64,000 nucleotides of DNA. It comes from Aphis gossypii (lineage: Eukaryota; Arthropoda; Insecta; Hemiptera; Aphididae). The stretch covers positions 8,825,213 through 8,889,212 of the forward strand of contig NC_065531.1 in the NCBI RefSeq assembly GCF_020184175.1, in the 5' to 3' direction. Under the pieces are notes generated by a model that was not told the DNA's origin, did not search any database, and was given only the letters and a program-made list of their open reading frames with translations. This document shows positions 1 through 12,640 of the stretch, one piece after another. The stretch's first letter is position 1; each line of letters starts with the position of its first letter. Both the position numbers and the translations under genes were made by a program.

Positions 1-246
1 ACAGTATAAGTCGATGTTTCTCAAAGTAGGCGATATAGCCTCCCACTTCTAGTTGCTGCTAGAGTTATAAAGCTGAGAGAAACTAAAATAGTATCAGCAT
101 AATCTGGCGTAGAGTGAAATCGTTTGTGTATGTTCAAAAAATTGATAGGCACTAATTATATCAGCACAATTTACGAAACATTTAATAAACCTCATTCAAA
201 TTAACAAAATAATACTATATATTAAATATATTTGTTTGTACAAAAG

Positions 247-1000
247 TTGTGGGTACCGCTTTGCTGTATATTAGGTGCCATGTGATTCACTAATATATAT
301 ATAGGAGTATTAAATTTGAATCCAATGATAGGTATAATTGTATAAGAAAAACGATTTTATCAAAGTAGATTATTTGTCAGCCTAGGATAAAATGTATGAA
401 ATATATTATATTTTAAATTGCGTGGTAAAAGGGTGGTTTATGTTTTAATGATCTGAATACCCCAAAATTAAATCATGTACAGAAAACGCTAATTTAAACG
501 ACTGGTGTATGTTTCAAGTTTCTACGACTAGTAATTTTCAACTATAACAAAACTTTAAAATTGTTTGATAGTAAATTGTTTTAATTGGCCAACATTCAAG
601 TTCTTTTATAATAATTATTGTAAGCCAAACTTATGGAAAATCTTGTATTCAACTTTTAACTTTTAGCTACTAATATAACATTTTTATACATTTTAACTAC
701 AAAAAAAAATATGCAAATACTTATGATTTTACCAATAAAAAAAAAAAAAATTGTGAATATGTATTCTAATAATTTATGAATCACTGTAGGAATAACTTAT
801 GAGGAATTTTGTATTGCATTTTCAAGTACTTAGATTTAGGAAAAAAAAGTATCGATATTAATAATAAATAAAAATACAAAAACGAATATTTCAAATGCCT
901 ATAAATAGCCTTAAAATAAGCAAAATATTTCGAAAATTAAATTTTGTAAAAAATTGTTTTAATAATTTTTGATTTTTTTAAACTACAATAAGAAAAACTT
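247..1000 (+). repeat. Interspersed repeat family A, copy 1 (mosaic)
   Basis: This block matches, in inverse orientation, the copy at 8740-9450. Shared landmarks in order are GTGGGTACCG near 248, a TGATAGGTAT word, TTGTCAGCCTAGGAT at 374-388, GGTTTATGTTTTAATG near 435, and AAGTTCTTTTATAAT near 598. A tail containing CTATAAATAG...CAAAATATTT follows near 900-930. Between about 463 and 590 this copy has extra sequence absent from the same place in copy 2. The start of that insert resembles the distal end of copy 2 (AAATCATGTA, ACTGG), so the copy is rearranged. There is no coding capacity. Homology-like sequence may continue to about 1220, but copy 2 does not cover it. The class is unknown; a non-autonomous transposon is the simplest guess. 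Confidence 0.75.
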
Positions 1001-1399
1001 ATAAGAAACCTTGAATTACATTTTTTTTGAACACCCAAATTTTTATATCGTTTTTTTGAGTTACAACCATATAAAAAAACGTTTTCCCAAAACTTTTTTT
1101 TATTTTCTTGATTTCTTTGAATACTGTTGGATAATTCTTATTTTTAACCTCTACAATGCACCATTGCACTAAGGATATTCACTTTTCCATTAGAATCCAC
1201 CACCGAGGTTTAAAATTAAAGTTTTATTTCGACATGTTATGCTATACACAGACACTCAAAAATAAAATTTAGGTATAAAATGTATACCATTCATATTAAT
1301 TTATAATGGTAATTCATCATTAATATAATAATTACAATTTAAATTATTATAATTTGAATTTAAATTTTAAACACATTTTTACTATCATTTCCTAAAAAA
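1001..1399. other. AT-rich stretch with no gene
   Basis: The first part (to about 1220) may be the distal continuation of repeat family A: it has the same style of T-rich, loosely repeated words. The remainder is plain AT-rich sequence. No open frame or structured RNA was recognised. Confidence 0.4.
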
Positions 1400-1870
1400 T
1401 TATTATAAAAATTCACGAGCGGAGGACAGCTGACTGGGGTAAATTAGGTCGTATGTGTGTGTGTGTTTGTGTCTACGTGTTCTATCGTGGCTATGATAAT
1501 TTTACGAGGTTTACGTGTAAACAGAGAGCTTTTTTTTCGTAAAGATGGCAGAATGTTTCCAAGTATAGACATTGCGTAAACATTTGCTTATCAGGTTATC
1601 AGGATTTAGTGTTTCTGCGTGATCTGTCATCGTTTCTTGTCTGGTATACAACTCTGCGGTAGACGTGGGAACGCATGACAAACAGGCCTAGACGTCAGCG
1701 TGTGACCAGCTTTATATAAACGTAATTACGATTTTACACTGTAAGCCATAGTACGCATAGTGTGTATTTCACTCACCAATTATTATAGAATAAATATTAG
1801 TTCGCTCGTCCAATCAACGCATGTAAACATCATCGACTATGATACGCGTGTCTTCCGCATTAACTGATAT
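1400..1870. promoter_or_regulatory. Less AT-rich island with promoter-like motifs
   Basis: This island stands out from its AT-rich flanks. Seen directly are an E-box CAGCTG near 1427-1432, a short GT run near 1453-1470, and two back-to-back copies of TTATCAGG at 1588-1603 that each carry a GATA-factor core on the reverse strand. There is also a cAMP-response-like GACGTCA at 1691-1697 and a strong TATA word TATATAAA at 1713-1720. The order, upstream factor sites and then TATA, resembles a core promoter pointing to the right. No clear initiator or downstream open frame is visible, so a promoter or enhancer role is inference. It could equally be an exon fragment or chance. Confidence 0.35.
1588..1603 (-). 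promoter_or_regulatory. Tandem GATA-type sites
   Basis: Two perfect 8-mers TTATCAGG lie head to tail with no spacer, giving two TGATAA cores on the minus strand. GATA-family factors bind WGATAR. Two adjacent sites inside a composition island are less likely to be accidental than single sites in this AT-rich background. Confidence 0.35.
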
Positions 1871-4225
1871 CAACTTGAACTAACTATAGTCTTGAACTAC
1901 TTATAGGCAAGTTCAAAATTGTGTTTGAATTATACACGAAACAAGTAACTATTATTAAACTGACCAAATTCACTGATAAAAGGAAAAAAACATCTTTTGA
2001 GCATTTTAAAATCCATTCAAAATTTAATTCCGGCTGTTGTATCGATTTATTCACTCAAGAAATTCGATATGTCTTTATAATGATAATTATAATGTAATGT
2101 TTTTCGAGAATCTGTTCATCTATAGTAAATGATGTTGAAATTCGATTAAGTTCTTTGAAATATAATATTAGAGCTTATTACCTTCAAACAAACGTTACAT
2201 TTTTAATTGGTACGTCATTCTTGATGAGATTATATTACCACCGTTCAACGAACCGAGAAATCTAAAAGTTTTCTTGATCGGTAGTGATTATGAAAGATCC
2301 CCACTGTTATATTTTAATGAAACTATGACTTTTTGTATTTTTATTTCTCTAAGAAACCACTAAATTTATTTTTTTTTTCAAAAAAAAAAAACTTTTTAAC
2401 TTCTTCTCAAGTAAATGTTTTTTTTTTTTTGTAATTTGCATCAAATTATTTAATAATGAACGAAAACAATTTATCATTGTTTTTTAATAGCTTCCTTAAT
2501 ATAATATAATATACATAAGATATATATGATGTATATTAGATATATATTTTTGCTATCAAATAAGCCATTCAGTTATTTCAAAATTATTGTAATTTCAACC
2601 GGTGTAGTTATTATATTAATAATTATTAATGAATACAATTTTTTTTTATCAAAAATTAATTAGTCTATTGCTTATAATACCAATAGAATAGTTTCAGTGT
2701 ATTTAATATTAATTGTAAAATTAAACTACAGTATAATAATAATATTATTTGATAACTATTGATTTTAAAAATTGTACATCACTCTTTGTAAGAGGTATAT
2801 ATTATCTTATTTTATAATAAAATACTTGATTAAGCAATTAGATCACTATTGTAAATTTAAAATAGACATTAATAAGTTTTTCATAATGTGCATTTGCTAT
2901 AGCTGTTTAATTTTTCTTACAGGTTTAGTAAATGTATTTTTTGAAAAACTATATAATTATTAACCTGAAATTAAATTATGTTCCGTTGTCATCTCATGAT
3001 TGTAGATATATTAGCACCAAGCACCGAAACTATATTATAATTTAAAAGGCTGCAAGTCGATATTTTTTAGATTTTACTTTTTTCTCGATATCCTACTATC
3101 AAGGTGAAAATCGATCAATGTTTCACCATAGATTTGTGTAAATATCCTAGCAAAAAGAAGCTAAAGGACATTTTATAATATGGGTTCTTTTTCTTACATA
3201 GTACTTTGGTCATTTGTTAAGGAGAATATAATGACAAATGAACGGAACCCAATGCTGGACGAAATCCCGTTGTCGTTTTACCATGTGTCACGAACGTTCG
3301 AGTTGATGTCTCGTTAGCGATTTGTCTTATAAGAGTGAAAAAAATTGATGTCGATTTCGTGGGTGCTTTTTTGCTTACTTATCTTATCGGAGTATATACC
3401 ATAATATAACCTTTGCATTATAGTTGTATATGTAATAATTTATTAGACGGTCTTCGAAATGGACGACAGAAAGGCTTTCATTTAATTGAGACATAAACAT
3501 ACCGAACATTATAAGTTAGGTGTTATTAATATCCTAAGCTCTAACGTACACACATTTATCATTTTATCAGTTGTAGTAGAATAAAATAAGTAAAATAAAA
3601 GCGCGGTATAGGGGGGTGGTAGTAGATTGGTGATTTACTAAAGTAAATAGGTAATTTGGGCAATATATTTTAGTGTGATTTGAATTAAATGAGATAAGTT
3701 ATTAAATGATGGTAATTGAATGCCCTGTCTACATTACTTTATTCTGTTACAATATATTGTTAGATCGATGTGAAACTATATAGATTGAAATTTCACTTAC
3801 CTTCTTTGTCGATAGTTGTATTATTTTGGATTGTATAGATATCTCGGTGTCATGATTCGATGAACACTATTAATTACGATTCAATTTACTCTTTACACAA
3901 GTTATGAAACACTGGACTCGAGTTATAATTTATATTGGTAGATATTTGGTACAAATTGGAAAAGGTTGAATAAATGTTGAGATTTGGATATAGGATTTAG
4001 GATAAATATTATTGGATGTTAGGCAGTGAAAATGATTATATAAACATTTTGAGTTTTTAAAAAATACCTAAAGAAAATATACCAACTACCAATATAGGTT
4101 TGTACCCAGAAAATGGTGAACCAAAGTAACGTTAAGAAGTTTCTCGAAATAAGATATATGGGATTTGTATGTGTGAACCGATCTTGTCCAATCCTCCTGG
4201 TGTCTTCGGTATTGATGTCGTGTTT
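1871..4225. other. AT-rich non-coding stretch
   Basis: Mostly A/T runs with T- and A-homopolymers near 2370-2430. A 63-codon frame at 2772-2963 has low-complexity AT-driven composition and no recognisable domain. A weak, less AT-rich patch lies at about 3230-3400. No gene is supported. Confidence 0.5.
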
Positions 4226-4450
4226 CTTGAGTCGTTGATGTTGGCGATGTTTTCTTTTACTTCAAACTTGTATGTTATGGTGATGAGGTTTTACACTGGT
4301 TACTTGTATATTATGTTGGTAAGGTTTTACACTGTCCTCTTGTATATTATGTTGGTAAGGTTTTTACACTGCTAGCTTTTATATCACGTTGGTGAGGTTT
4401 TTTTACACAACGAGGATGCTGTGTGGGTGTTGTGGTTTTTATACACGTTC
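4226..4450. repeat. 36-bp minisatellite, about 4-6 degenerate units
   Basis: The clearest units begin at 4266, 4302, 4338 and 4375, spaced 36-37 bp. Each carries CTTGTATATTATGTTGG, then TAAGG, then TTTTACACT. Units 2 and 3 are nearly identical. Worse-matching units can be traced before (from about 4226) and after (to about 4450). Because 36 is divisible by 3, the plus frame that ends at 4375 reads a 12-residue repeat (core LYIMLVRFYT). It stops where unit 3 gains one T, so I take the frame as a by-product rather than a gene. Confidence 0.8.
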
Positions 4451-5846
4451 TCCTCACTACATCAGGTCATCTGGCGAGGTCGGGTCGCTTATGTGACGCG
4501 CGTGTTTGTTGCGTAATTGTATGATTTGTATTTTGTTTTAAATTTGATTATTGTATAATTATTTTCTTATAATATAATGATCTTGGTATTAATTTTAATT
4601 TGACCAATCGTTATTTCATCATCTTCTAATTATTTAATAATGGTAATATTTATATTTAATTTGGTTAGTTGCATATTGGAAATCTACTTTATACATTTAT
4701 TAGAATAACACTGTAATATTTATATATTACACAGTATAGCGATACAAGTATTTAAAAATGAACTACCAGGACTAGACGAAAGTTATAACTAAGAATCGTG
4801 CACATATTTCAATAGATATAGTTATGTATATTGTATTATTAGCATTAGCTTAAAATATTCAAATTTACTATAGATATTCAAATTTGATATTATCCTTCTT
4901 TATATTATGTTTTAGGTCTAAACGTTTTTTGGACATCGATATTTAAACAATGTCAAGCGGTAATTTTTTTAAATTAAGCATTGAGTTAATTTGATATTTG
5001 TTATTGTTGTTTACTGTATATCCGAGACAACCATATATTTTAAATGTTGACTTATTTTTTAAAAAAATGTTGAACATTTAAAAAAAAACCCAACTCTGCT
5101 AGAAACTGTTTTTAAAACGCAAGATTTATTATTGCTGATTTATTTAAATATATTCGTAAGCTCGGTACCTACCCGTTATATGTATTTCACTTTTTTAATA
5201 ACTTAAGATAATTAAAAATAACATATTTTACTATCAATAAAGTATTAAATCTTCGGATAACAAACTAACAGATTAGTTCACTGTTTTATGGTTAATAATT
5301 AACTGAGTAATGTGAACAGTTTTTTTAAAAAAAAAGTAATAAGTTATATTATTAAAGTATTCATTTTATATCCATTCGTTAAAATGTATTTAAGTTACAA
5401 TATTATTCTTGAATGAATAAATGGATGTTACATTAATTAATTAAACATTTTATAGCGCAGCAGATATTTTTTTTTTCAAACCATGTACTGTATTTTGTTT
5501 TAACAGCAATTTGTGGTTAAGTTATTATTTTAGAGATGTAACAATACTGTTTTAATATTTTGTGTTGCTTTGAAGTATAAAATTAAAATCATATTATTAA
5601 AAAATAAAAATAAAATATACTTTTTTAAATTTGTATTATTTTACGGTATTTTAAACTGCATTTATTTATTTGATAAAAAGATTCAAATATTGTAATTGCA
5701 TTGTTATACACCGACAAATATTCTTTTTAGTAAATCTGTAGGGTTGTGTGAGATTTAATCAAATCTACTTTTTACTCATTAAAAAACATGTTTACGTTTA
5801 ATACATTCTCGATGTATACAAACAAGCTATACATGCATACATAAAT
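4451..5846. other. AT-rich non-coding stretch
   Basis: A short GC-richer tail (4451-4510, with GGCGAGGTCGGGTCGC) follows the minisatellite. After that the sequence is plain AT-rich with several A- and T-runs. No gene recognised. Confidence 0.5.
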
Positions 5847-5870
5847 GTATATTATATATATATAATATAC
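5847..5870. repeat. 24-bp perfect palindrome
   Basis: The sequence reads the same on both strands from 5847 to 5870 (GTATATTATATA and its complement). It is built from AT dinucleotides, so it could be a short cruciform-prone AT microsatellite rather than a functional site. Confidence 0.85.
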
Positions 5871-8739
5871 TCATCGTATTTTTGGGATAACTATTAAGGC
5901 GTGGTGCGCTAATGGATTAGTTGAATGGCAAAACGATTTCTACTGTTTGTTAAATATTTGCATTATCCAGTGTTTATAGTCGTTACAAATGGGTTTAAGT
6001 GAAGAATTCGTCGAAATAAAACTATCAGTTTGGTAATATCTTGTACGTTTTGTCGTTCATTAATTGATTGTTGCCGGAAATAAAAGTTTTTCGTCGTTTT
6101 TCAATATTTTTCATTTATTTTTTTTTTTTTAGATTTTTTCGGTAAAATAAAATTCAAATGTGTCAATCACATTTATATAACTCACTATTAATGATATTTA
6201 TATAAATAAATGTAAAATGAGCATTGATTTTAATAAAAGATGTAAATCTAAAACGGGTAATTTTATAGTTACGTAAGTGTTATTATATTGGCGGTCGACA
6301 TATTTTATAATTATACATTAAATATCATTAAATTAAATCTAATTCGTTGAGATATAAAACATTTTAAACTTTATATAATTTCGCAGTTTAATCATAATTT
6401 ATTTTTATAAACGTTAAATGATAGTTTTTTGACCAGTTGTAAACATAAAATAATTGTAAGGTAATAACATTACTTAACGTAATTCATTATAGGCTTACTT
6501 ATTTTATTTCTACTTTATTTAATAATTTTATTTTATTGAAAAAGTATAACTTAAATTGAAAACTACTATGATAACCTTTAAAATATTGCGTAGTGCGTAT
6601 CCTTAAGTATTTATTACTTAACAGAAACTATAATCATATGAATTACGCAACAGTATGTTTTTTATATTATTTCTATATATTATCCAATAAACTATACTAG
6701 TAATAAACGATCATTGATTCAAATTTAAAAAAAAAACCTATACAATTCTGTTTTGCATGAAAAAATTGTATAAATATTATAATTTTATCAATTAAATATA
6801 AATCACATTAATTGTTATAGGAAATATCAAATAACAATACATTATTTAATTATTCAAATAATATTACACTATAGGTGTGATAATATGATATTATGATTAT
6901 ATGCTATTTGAATTTTTTTTTTTTTATATTAAAATATATATTTACAATCTGTATCATGTGTACAATAAGAAAATTTGATAAAATATAATAGAGATTAAAA
7001 TGTATATGATATGACTTTCATGAGGAGGGAGACCATCCATTGACAAAACCCTTCAGAGCAAATTACTTATTTCTTTTTTGAAATTTTTAACACATTTTAA
7101 ATACACGATAAAAAATAAAATAAAACATTTTCCAATTATACGAATGAATCACACTAAAATAGCTAATTTATAACTTAAATATATATACAATATACATGTA
7201 GTATATTTATATTTAAATTATATTTGAATGTTTTGTAATGAGTTATACTTAATGTAATAACTTATTCTATGATATATCCTGTTGCTAATACCCTTAAATA
7301 CACGTCTTATGATAACTTTAAAGTTGAACAACATTTTTTTTCATATGATTTTGAACTAGAGAACAATGAACACGGTATCGACACGATGGTAACTGTAACA
7401 ACGTTGATTATGCAACTTATCGTATAATTATAGTAGCTTTCAAAGGATGTATGTATGAATCTACTGTATTGTAAAGCTGAATCAAAAAATCGTTGAGTTT
7501 CGGTCATCAAGAAAAAAATAACGATGATAATAACTTACTATTAAAGTCTTTGAAAGAAATCGAAACAACTACTATTCAAAGGGTCAACATAACTTTCCTA
7601 TCTTCCGCTATCGTGTTCAGAGAATTCATCTTTCCGATACACTGCGCTTTAAGCAACAACAATACTTGTTCCATCAGCGAGTGTTGTCCAAGTCGCCTAT
7701 TATAGTATCATACTTTTCTAACATTTCATGTACTTAGTTCATCCTGAAAATCAAGTTTTTCTATTGTGTACAATCTCACCTCTCTACGCGATGTGATTTC
7801 AAATATTTCACGCCATGAAGTTCAATATTCCGAGTGTGCATTCAAACGGAGCTACCTATAGATATTTTATTTAAAAAAAAAAAAAAACCTTATTACTCAA
7901 ATGTTGTGCTATAACAGTTCTTCGTCAATCATACTGGATGGTGGCATTTTCTTCGTTATAATATCAAACTGATTTATAATAGTTTTTCCACGTAATATCT
8001 TAGTTCAATTCATACTGTCATAAGAGATTAGTTTTTGGTGTTAGATTTTTTCGTATACAAAATTACCATTTAGTTAATAATTTTAAATTTTCATTTTTGA
8101 TTCTTGTTGAAATAAAAAAGTTAAGTTTTTAAAAGCTTAAAATTCAAACGTAAACACATAAAACTAGCAAAAAACCATTAAAAAACTTTAATAAAGTAAA
8201 CACAAATCTTTAAAACTTATAAAACTGTTAATGTACGTTAAAACTCAAATATATAAATAATTAATGAATAATACAAATGCTTGTACTGGTATATAGATAT
8301 CTACTGCAACATTCGATACTTACCAACAGCTAAACAAATAATTTTGTGCACCACTGTTCATACACTAATTATATTATAATATACTAGATGGTAATGATTA
8401 TATTTTTACAATTTATTTGCGTGTGTTGAATTACAATGAAAACATAATATGGTTATCCGTATTATAATAAATCGAATTAAAAGAAAAAAAAACAAAGTTG
8501 TTGAATTATTTTCTACGAATATGATTTCATAGTTCTTCATTTTTTCACAATAGTTTAATTTAAAATTAATAATATTATGTTGCTCTTGTTAAAGCAATTT
8601 TCGTTTGCACAGCTACACATAATAATTGTATATTAAAAACAAAAATTTTAATATTTGCACAATTTCATAAGCACAATCACTATTATTTTTGTTCCGACGT
8701 GTGTAAAATGTATTGGAACTTATAATGTCAGGTATATTT
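5871..8739. other. AT-rich stretch with one less AT-rich patch
   Basis: The only notable patch is about 7360-7860, where opposing open frames of 67 (minus, 7307-7510) and 70 codons (plus, 7493-7705) overlap slightly. Neither shows a recognisable motif, signal peptide or domain, and both could be composition artefacts. An isolated coding exon cannot be excluded. The rest is A/T runs. Confidence 0.45.
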
Positions 8740-9450
8740 TCCATGAATAAAAACATTTTATTTTTGTAAAATCAAAAACAAACTAATATATAAAAATAAC
8801 ATTTAACATTTAAAAAAAATAATGCAAAAGCGAAAAATTTTACCAGTTATTTAGATTGGCATTTTCTTTACATGATTTAATTTCCAAAATATTTTGAGTT
8901 TTTTTGAGCTATTTATAGACAACTGACATTTTCAATTTTTCTGAAAAATTTTTTTTGAAGTGTCGTTAAATTTTTTTTGGCTGTATCAAAATACTTGAAA
9001 ATGTTATACAAAGTTCCTCATATGTTATTCTTATAGTGATTAAAAAAAATTATAAGAATACATATAGGCACAATTTTTTTTATTAGCATTTGAAGTTCAA
9101 ATTTTGACGAAAATTCGTCAAAATTATGAATATTTGCAAATTATTTTGTAGGTATAATTCATAAAAATGTTTGTATAGGTAGCTAAAAGTTGAAAATTTA
9201 ATACAAGATTTTTCATAAGTTAAGCTTACAATAATTATAAAAGAACTTAAATGTTGGTGTATTCAGGCCATTAAAACATAAACCACCTTTTTCACCAACT
9301 ACTGGAAATTATATCCTAGGCTGACAAATCATCTTCGTTCAGAATCGTTTTTCGTATACAATGATACCTATCATTGCATTCAAATTTAACCTACCCTAGT
9401 CCGAGGTCAACCCCACCCCCTAATGTACAGCAGAACGGTACCCACTTGCC
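8740..9450 (-). repeat. Interspersed repeat family A, copy 2 (inverted)
   Basis: The reverse complement aligns by eye with 247-1000. Its outer end carries CGGTACCCAC (9436-9445), followed inward by ATGATACCTATCATTG, ATCCTAGGCTGACAAA at 9313-9328, and CATTAAAACATAAACCACC at 9269-9287. This copy lacks the ~125-bp insertion seen in copy 1, so it better shows the uninterrupted order. The outer end (about 9390-9450) is C-rich with CCCCACCCCC. No open frame lies within it. Confidence 0.75.
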
Positions 9451-9735
9451 CGCTTTTTTTTTTTTGCGCATTTAGTAATAATTGTTACAGATACATTGAT
9501 ACGTTATAATTGTTTACCAACCATAGAAATATAATATATAAATAATTATTTAGGTAATAAATCATTATGTATATTTTTGATTATAGTATTAAGGTAAAAA
9601 AAAAAAAACCGAAATGTGTAAGAAATTAGGGAGTTTTTATTCAAAGTTTTTTTTTTTAAATTAAAAATAAATGATGATAGCTGGTTAAATTTAAATGTGA
9701 TTAGTCTTATAATTTGTATTCAAATTACCATACCT

Positions 9736-9763
9736 AAAAAAAAAAAAAAAAAAAAAAAAAAAA
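9736..9763. repeat. 28-A homopolymer
   Basis: An uninterrupted run of 28 A bases, the longest homopolymer noticed in the window. It could be the poly(A) tail of a retroposed sequence on the plus strand. Translated on the minus strand it gives the poly-Phe tail of the 146-codon frame at 9691-10131. Confidence 0.9.
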
Positions 9764-9809
9764 CAATATAATTTAACGAAAAAATAAGTTATAATAAGTA
9801 CGAGTATAT

Positions 9810-10290
9810 ATTGACGCGAACCTGGCGGAGGGTTGATTGTAGATCGTCCTCGCAGGCGTATGGTCGGCGTCTGTTGAGCTGTAACCGTTGTCGATATAAT
9901 GTACTGGTGACGGAGATGATGATCGGTCGATCTCCGTGGTCGGACGAGGGCTGGTGTATCCAACGTGGTACGATTGTCGGTCGTCGTTCTTACAACACGG
10001 GAGATCATAACACCGTGTTGTCGCGTTGACGTTGCGTGTCGCAGAGCCGCGATCGCCGGCGGCTCGTACTCGTCCCGTACGACTTTTCTTCCCGTCCTGT
10101 CTAGCCTTTGGAGCGTTGGTGGGAGAGACAACTAAGTCGTATCGTCGTAGGCCGTGATGGCGGTTGATAAGGTGCCGACCGGTCGTTGCGGTGCCTGTAC
10201 TTTGTACTGGCGACCGTTGCGTACCGTGTCAATAGTATAGATATTATTTTGGTTTATTTGTTTAACGAATAAAAACTGTATTACGGCACA
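9810..10290. other. GC-rich, CpG-rich island of unknown origin
   Basis: This island is sharply GC-richer than everything around it and rich in CpG (for example CGCGATCGCCGGCGGC near 10050). Opposing frames cover it: a minus-strand one of 146 codons (9691-10131; Arg/Thr-rich, ending in poly-Phe from the 28-A tract) and a plus-strand one of 72 codons (9811-10029). Neither resembles a known domain, and their overlap is typical of GC-rich sequence with few stops. At the right edge an AATAAA (near 10268) precedes CTGTATTACGGCACA. That would suit the end of a solo LTR or a gene's 3' end, but no matching start or target duplication was found. Alternatives are a solo LTR, an unannotated exon or a CpG-rich regulatory element. 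Confidence 0.4.
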
Positions 10291-10400
10291 TGATCCAGTA
10301 ATAGTTTTTCAGTAAAAAAATGAATTTATTTTTAATAAATTACAAAAATTAAATAGTCACTTATAATTATATTTTATATTCATTAAACTACTTTACATTT

Positions 10401-10403
<3 letters not shown>

Positions 10404-10442
<39 letters not shown>

Positions 10443-10489
10443 ATATTATATTATATATATATATATTATATTATATTATTATATATAAT
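10404..10489. repeat. (AT)n microsatellite with ATT interruptions
   Basis: About 85 bp of almost pure AT dinucleotide with TTA interruptions that break it into three or four blocks. Confidence 0.95.
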
Positions 10490-12180
10490 TGATTGGTAAT
10501 CGTATTAAAAGTATATCATTTTAAACAATATACTTATAATATGGATTATTTATTATATTATTATACACATGGAAAAAATGCTATTTTATAAATACAATTT
10601 TCAAATTATCTGTTTTAAGATAAATATTAGATATAATAAATGTATTTGTTATTTATTTATTTTATTATGTTCATACAATACTGAATATACAAGAACAACA
10701 TTATATATTATTTTAAAACTCATAAACGTGAGTTAGAAAATTCTATCATATGGCAATCTATACGCAATATTATTGTTATCGTATAAAATAATATTAATTT
10801 ACAGTTGAAGAAGATAAAATAGTTTTATTTTAAAACAAAAACCCATTGTTAAACATTCATATAAAATTATTGTAAAATACATTTTAAAAATTGAAAATTT
10901 AACTAATCGAAAAATTATAGTACTTATTAGGTTATAAATTGCATGAATTTAACTCCTACACTTGTATTTTTTATTGAATCATTATTGAATGATATTACTA
11001 AAAACCAATCACTTCCATTTAATTAAATGGAAATTAACCTACTGATAAAATAATCAATTAAAATGGACGGAAAATAGTCTCATTTAAATAAGTTTTAATA
11101 GATTATCCGAGAGAGATTAATTAATAATAATCCTATTCCATAATCAAAGTACCTAAACCAAACCACGAATAAAGTTCATAAGGATAATTAAGTTAATTAA
11201 AGGTTTTCTTTCAAAAATTCGATACAGAAATTGAATAAATGATTGTTTACATTTTATTCACATTATTCTCTCATTTTTATCAACTATTTTTTACTTATAT
11301 TCCGTTTTGTGAGTTTGCAAATTATACTGTAGTAAAATATAAATGTAAGAATGTAAATAATAATTTCAACAATCTCCAACTAGAAACAGTTTCCTAAATT
11401 CCTATATTCGCCTTTAGTCTTTACGACCAAATTACTCAAAATCAAAAATTGGTAAGAAATATAAATCATTAATTAATTTAATATTTTTATTTTTAATGCT
11501 TAAATTATTACAAAGATAAAACAATTTAACATGACATATTATAAAAAAAAAAACTAAATAGGAAATAGTTAGGCTAAACGTTTGTATAAACTTAAATCGA
11601 AGAATACCTATTGGAAATTATTGTAAACAACTATTATGAGCCTATAATTAATAATGATATTTATTTATTTTAAATTTATACTGACTATATAATATTGTTA
11701 ATAACATCCGATGACATTATTTTCGTGAAAGTTAATGTTTAGTTATTAACAAATTTTTTTCATATCGTGTAAAACAAAATAACATTATGTACATATGTTG
11801 TACATACCATTCTCACACGTATTTAATAATAAAAACTAAAATATTTAAATAATATACTTCGACATGTACATTTTTATAAAATATGCTATTCAATAACAAG
11901 TATTATGCAATTTGTGTTTAGAAAAAAAAACTGGACCAAAACTTTTTACGCGTTATTTTGTTTACATGATGCATATACGAGCATATTTACCTACATTATA
12001 CACTCAAAAATATATGTATTGTATATAATATATATGCAGACGATTAGGACAAGTGTTATCAGTGAGCTTGGGAAAGCGTTGTATATAGTTTACTGGTTCA
12101 CCACGTCTTTAACACTACATCCTTTGTGAATAATAAAGCCATCACGATTAATAATGCGAACATAACGTTCAGGCTGTGTC
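10490..12180. other. AT-rich non-coding stretch
   Basis: No recognisable gene. A 74-codon plus frame (11905-12129) is rich in Tyr, Ile and Thr as expected from AT-rich sequence, and nothing in it suggests a family. Confidence 0.5.
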
Positions 12181-12560
12181 TGCTAATTATTTTTTCTCGT
12201 CTAAACCCGTAACTTGGATAAGAACATTTACATTTGCACGCGATAGTGTCGAGCGCAACAATTTATGAATAATCATATATTTGTGACAGTTAGTTTGTCG
12301 TCAAATTCGGCAGTGTTATCTCGATAATATTCATGCTAAATTTGAATATTATACAATTTACGATAGAGCTTTTCGATGTGTATATGTTTTCGCGGTTGGT
12401 GATTTTGTCATATGTGGTGTCAGACAAGAAGGAGCCAAAATGCCGTTGACGAGTGAAATTTCGAGAACGTAGCTGCTCGATTTGTTTGAGAAATTTACAT
12501 AAAACTACGATTGAAATGCACAGTAGTCGGTTATGCTACAAAAACATCGTTTCAAATGCG
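12180..12560. other. Less AT-rich island, possible regulatory block
   Basis: This island contains mixed-composition sequence, including TGACAGTTAGTTTGTC, AATAATCAT and AAAATGCCGTTGACGAG. It has no long open frame. By analogy with compact islands in other AT-rich insect genomes it is a candidate conserved non-coding element. That is inference from composition alone. Confidence 0.25.
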
Positions 12561-12605
12561 TATCATACAGTGGATCCGGTTAGAGTGTTTTATGTATATA
12601 TACAA

Positions 12606-12608
<3 letters not shown>

Positions 12609-12640
<32 letters not shown>
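12609..12640. repeat. (AT)n microsatellite
   Basis: About 30 bp of AT dinucleotide repeat. Confidence 0.95.

Noticed and set aside
9691..10131. 146-codon minus-strand frame
   Set aside because: Its tail is poly-Phe from the 28-A tract and the rest is Arg/Thr-rich in a GC island that is also open on the other strand. No recognisable protein.
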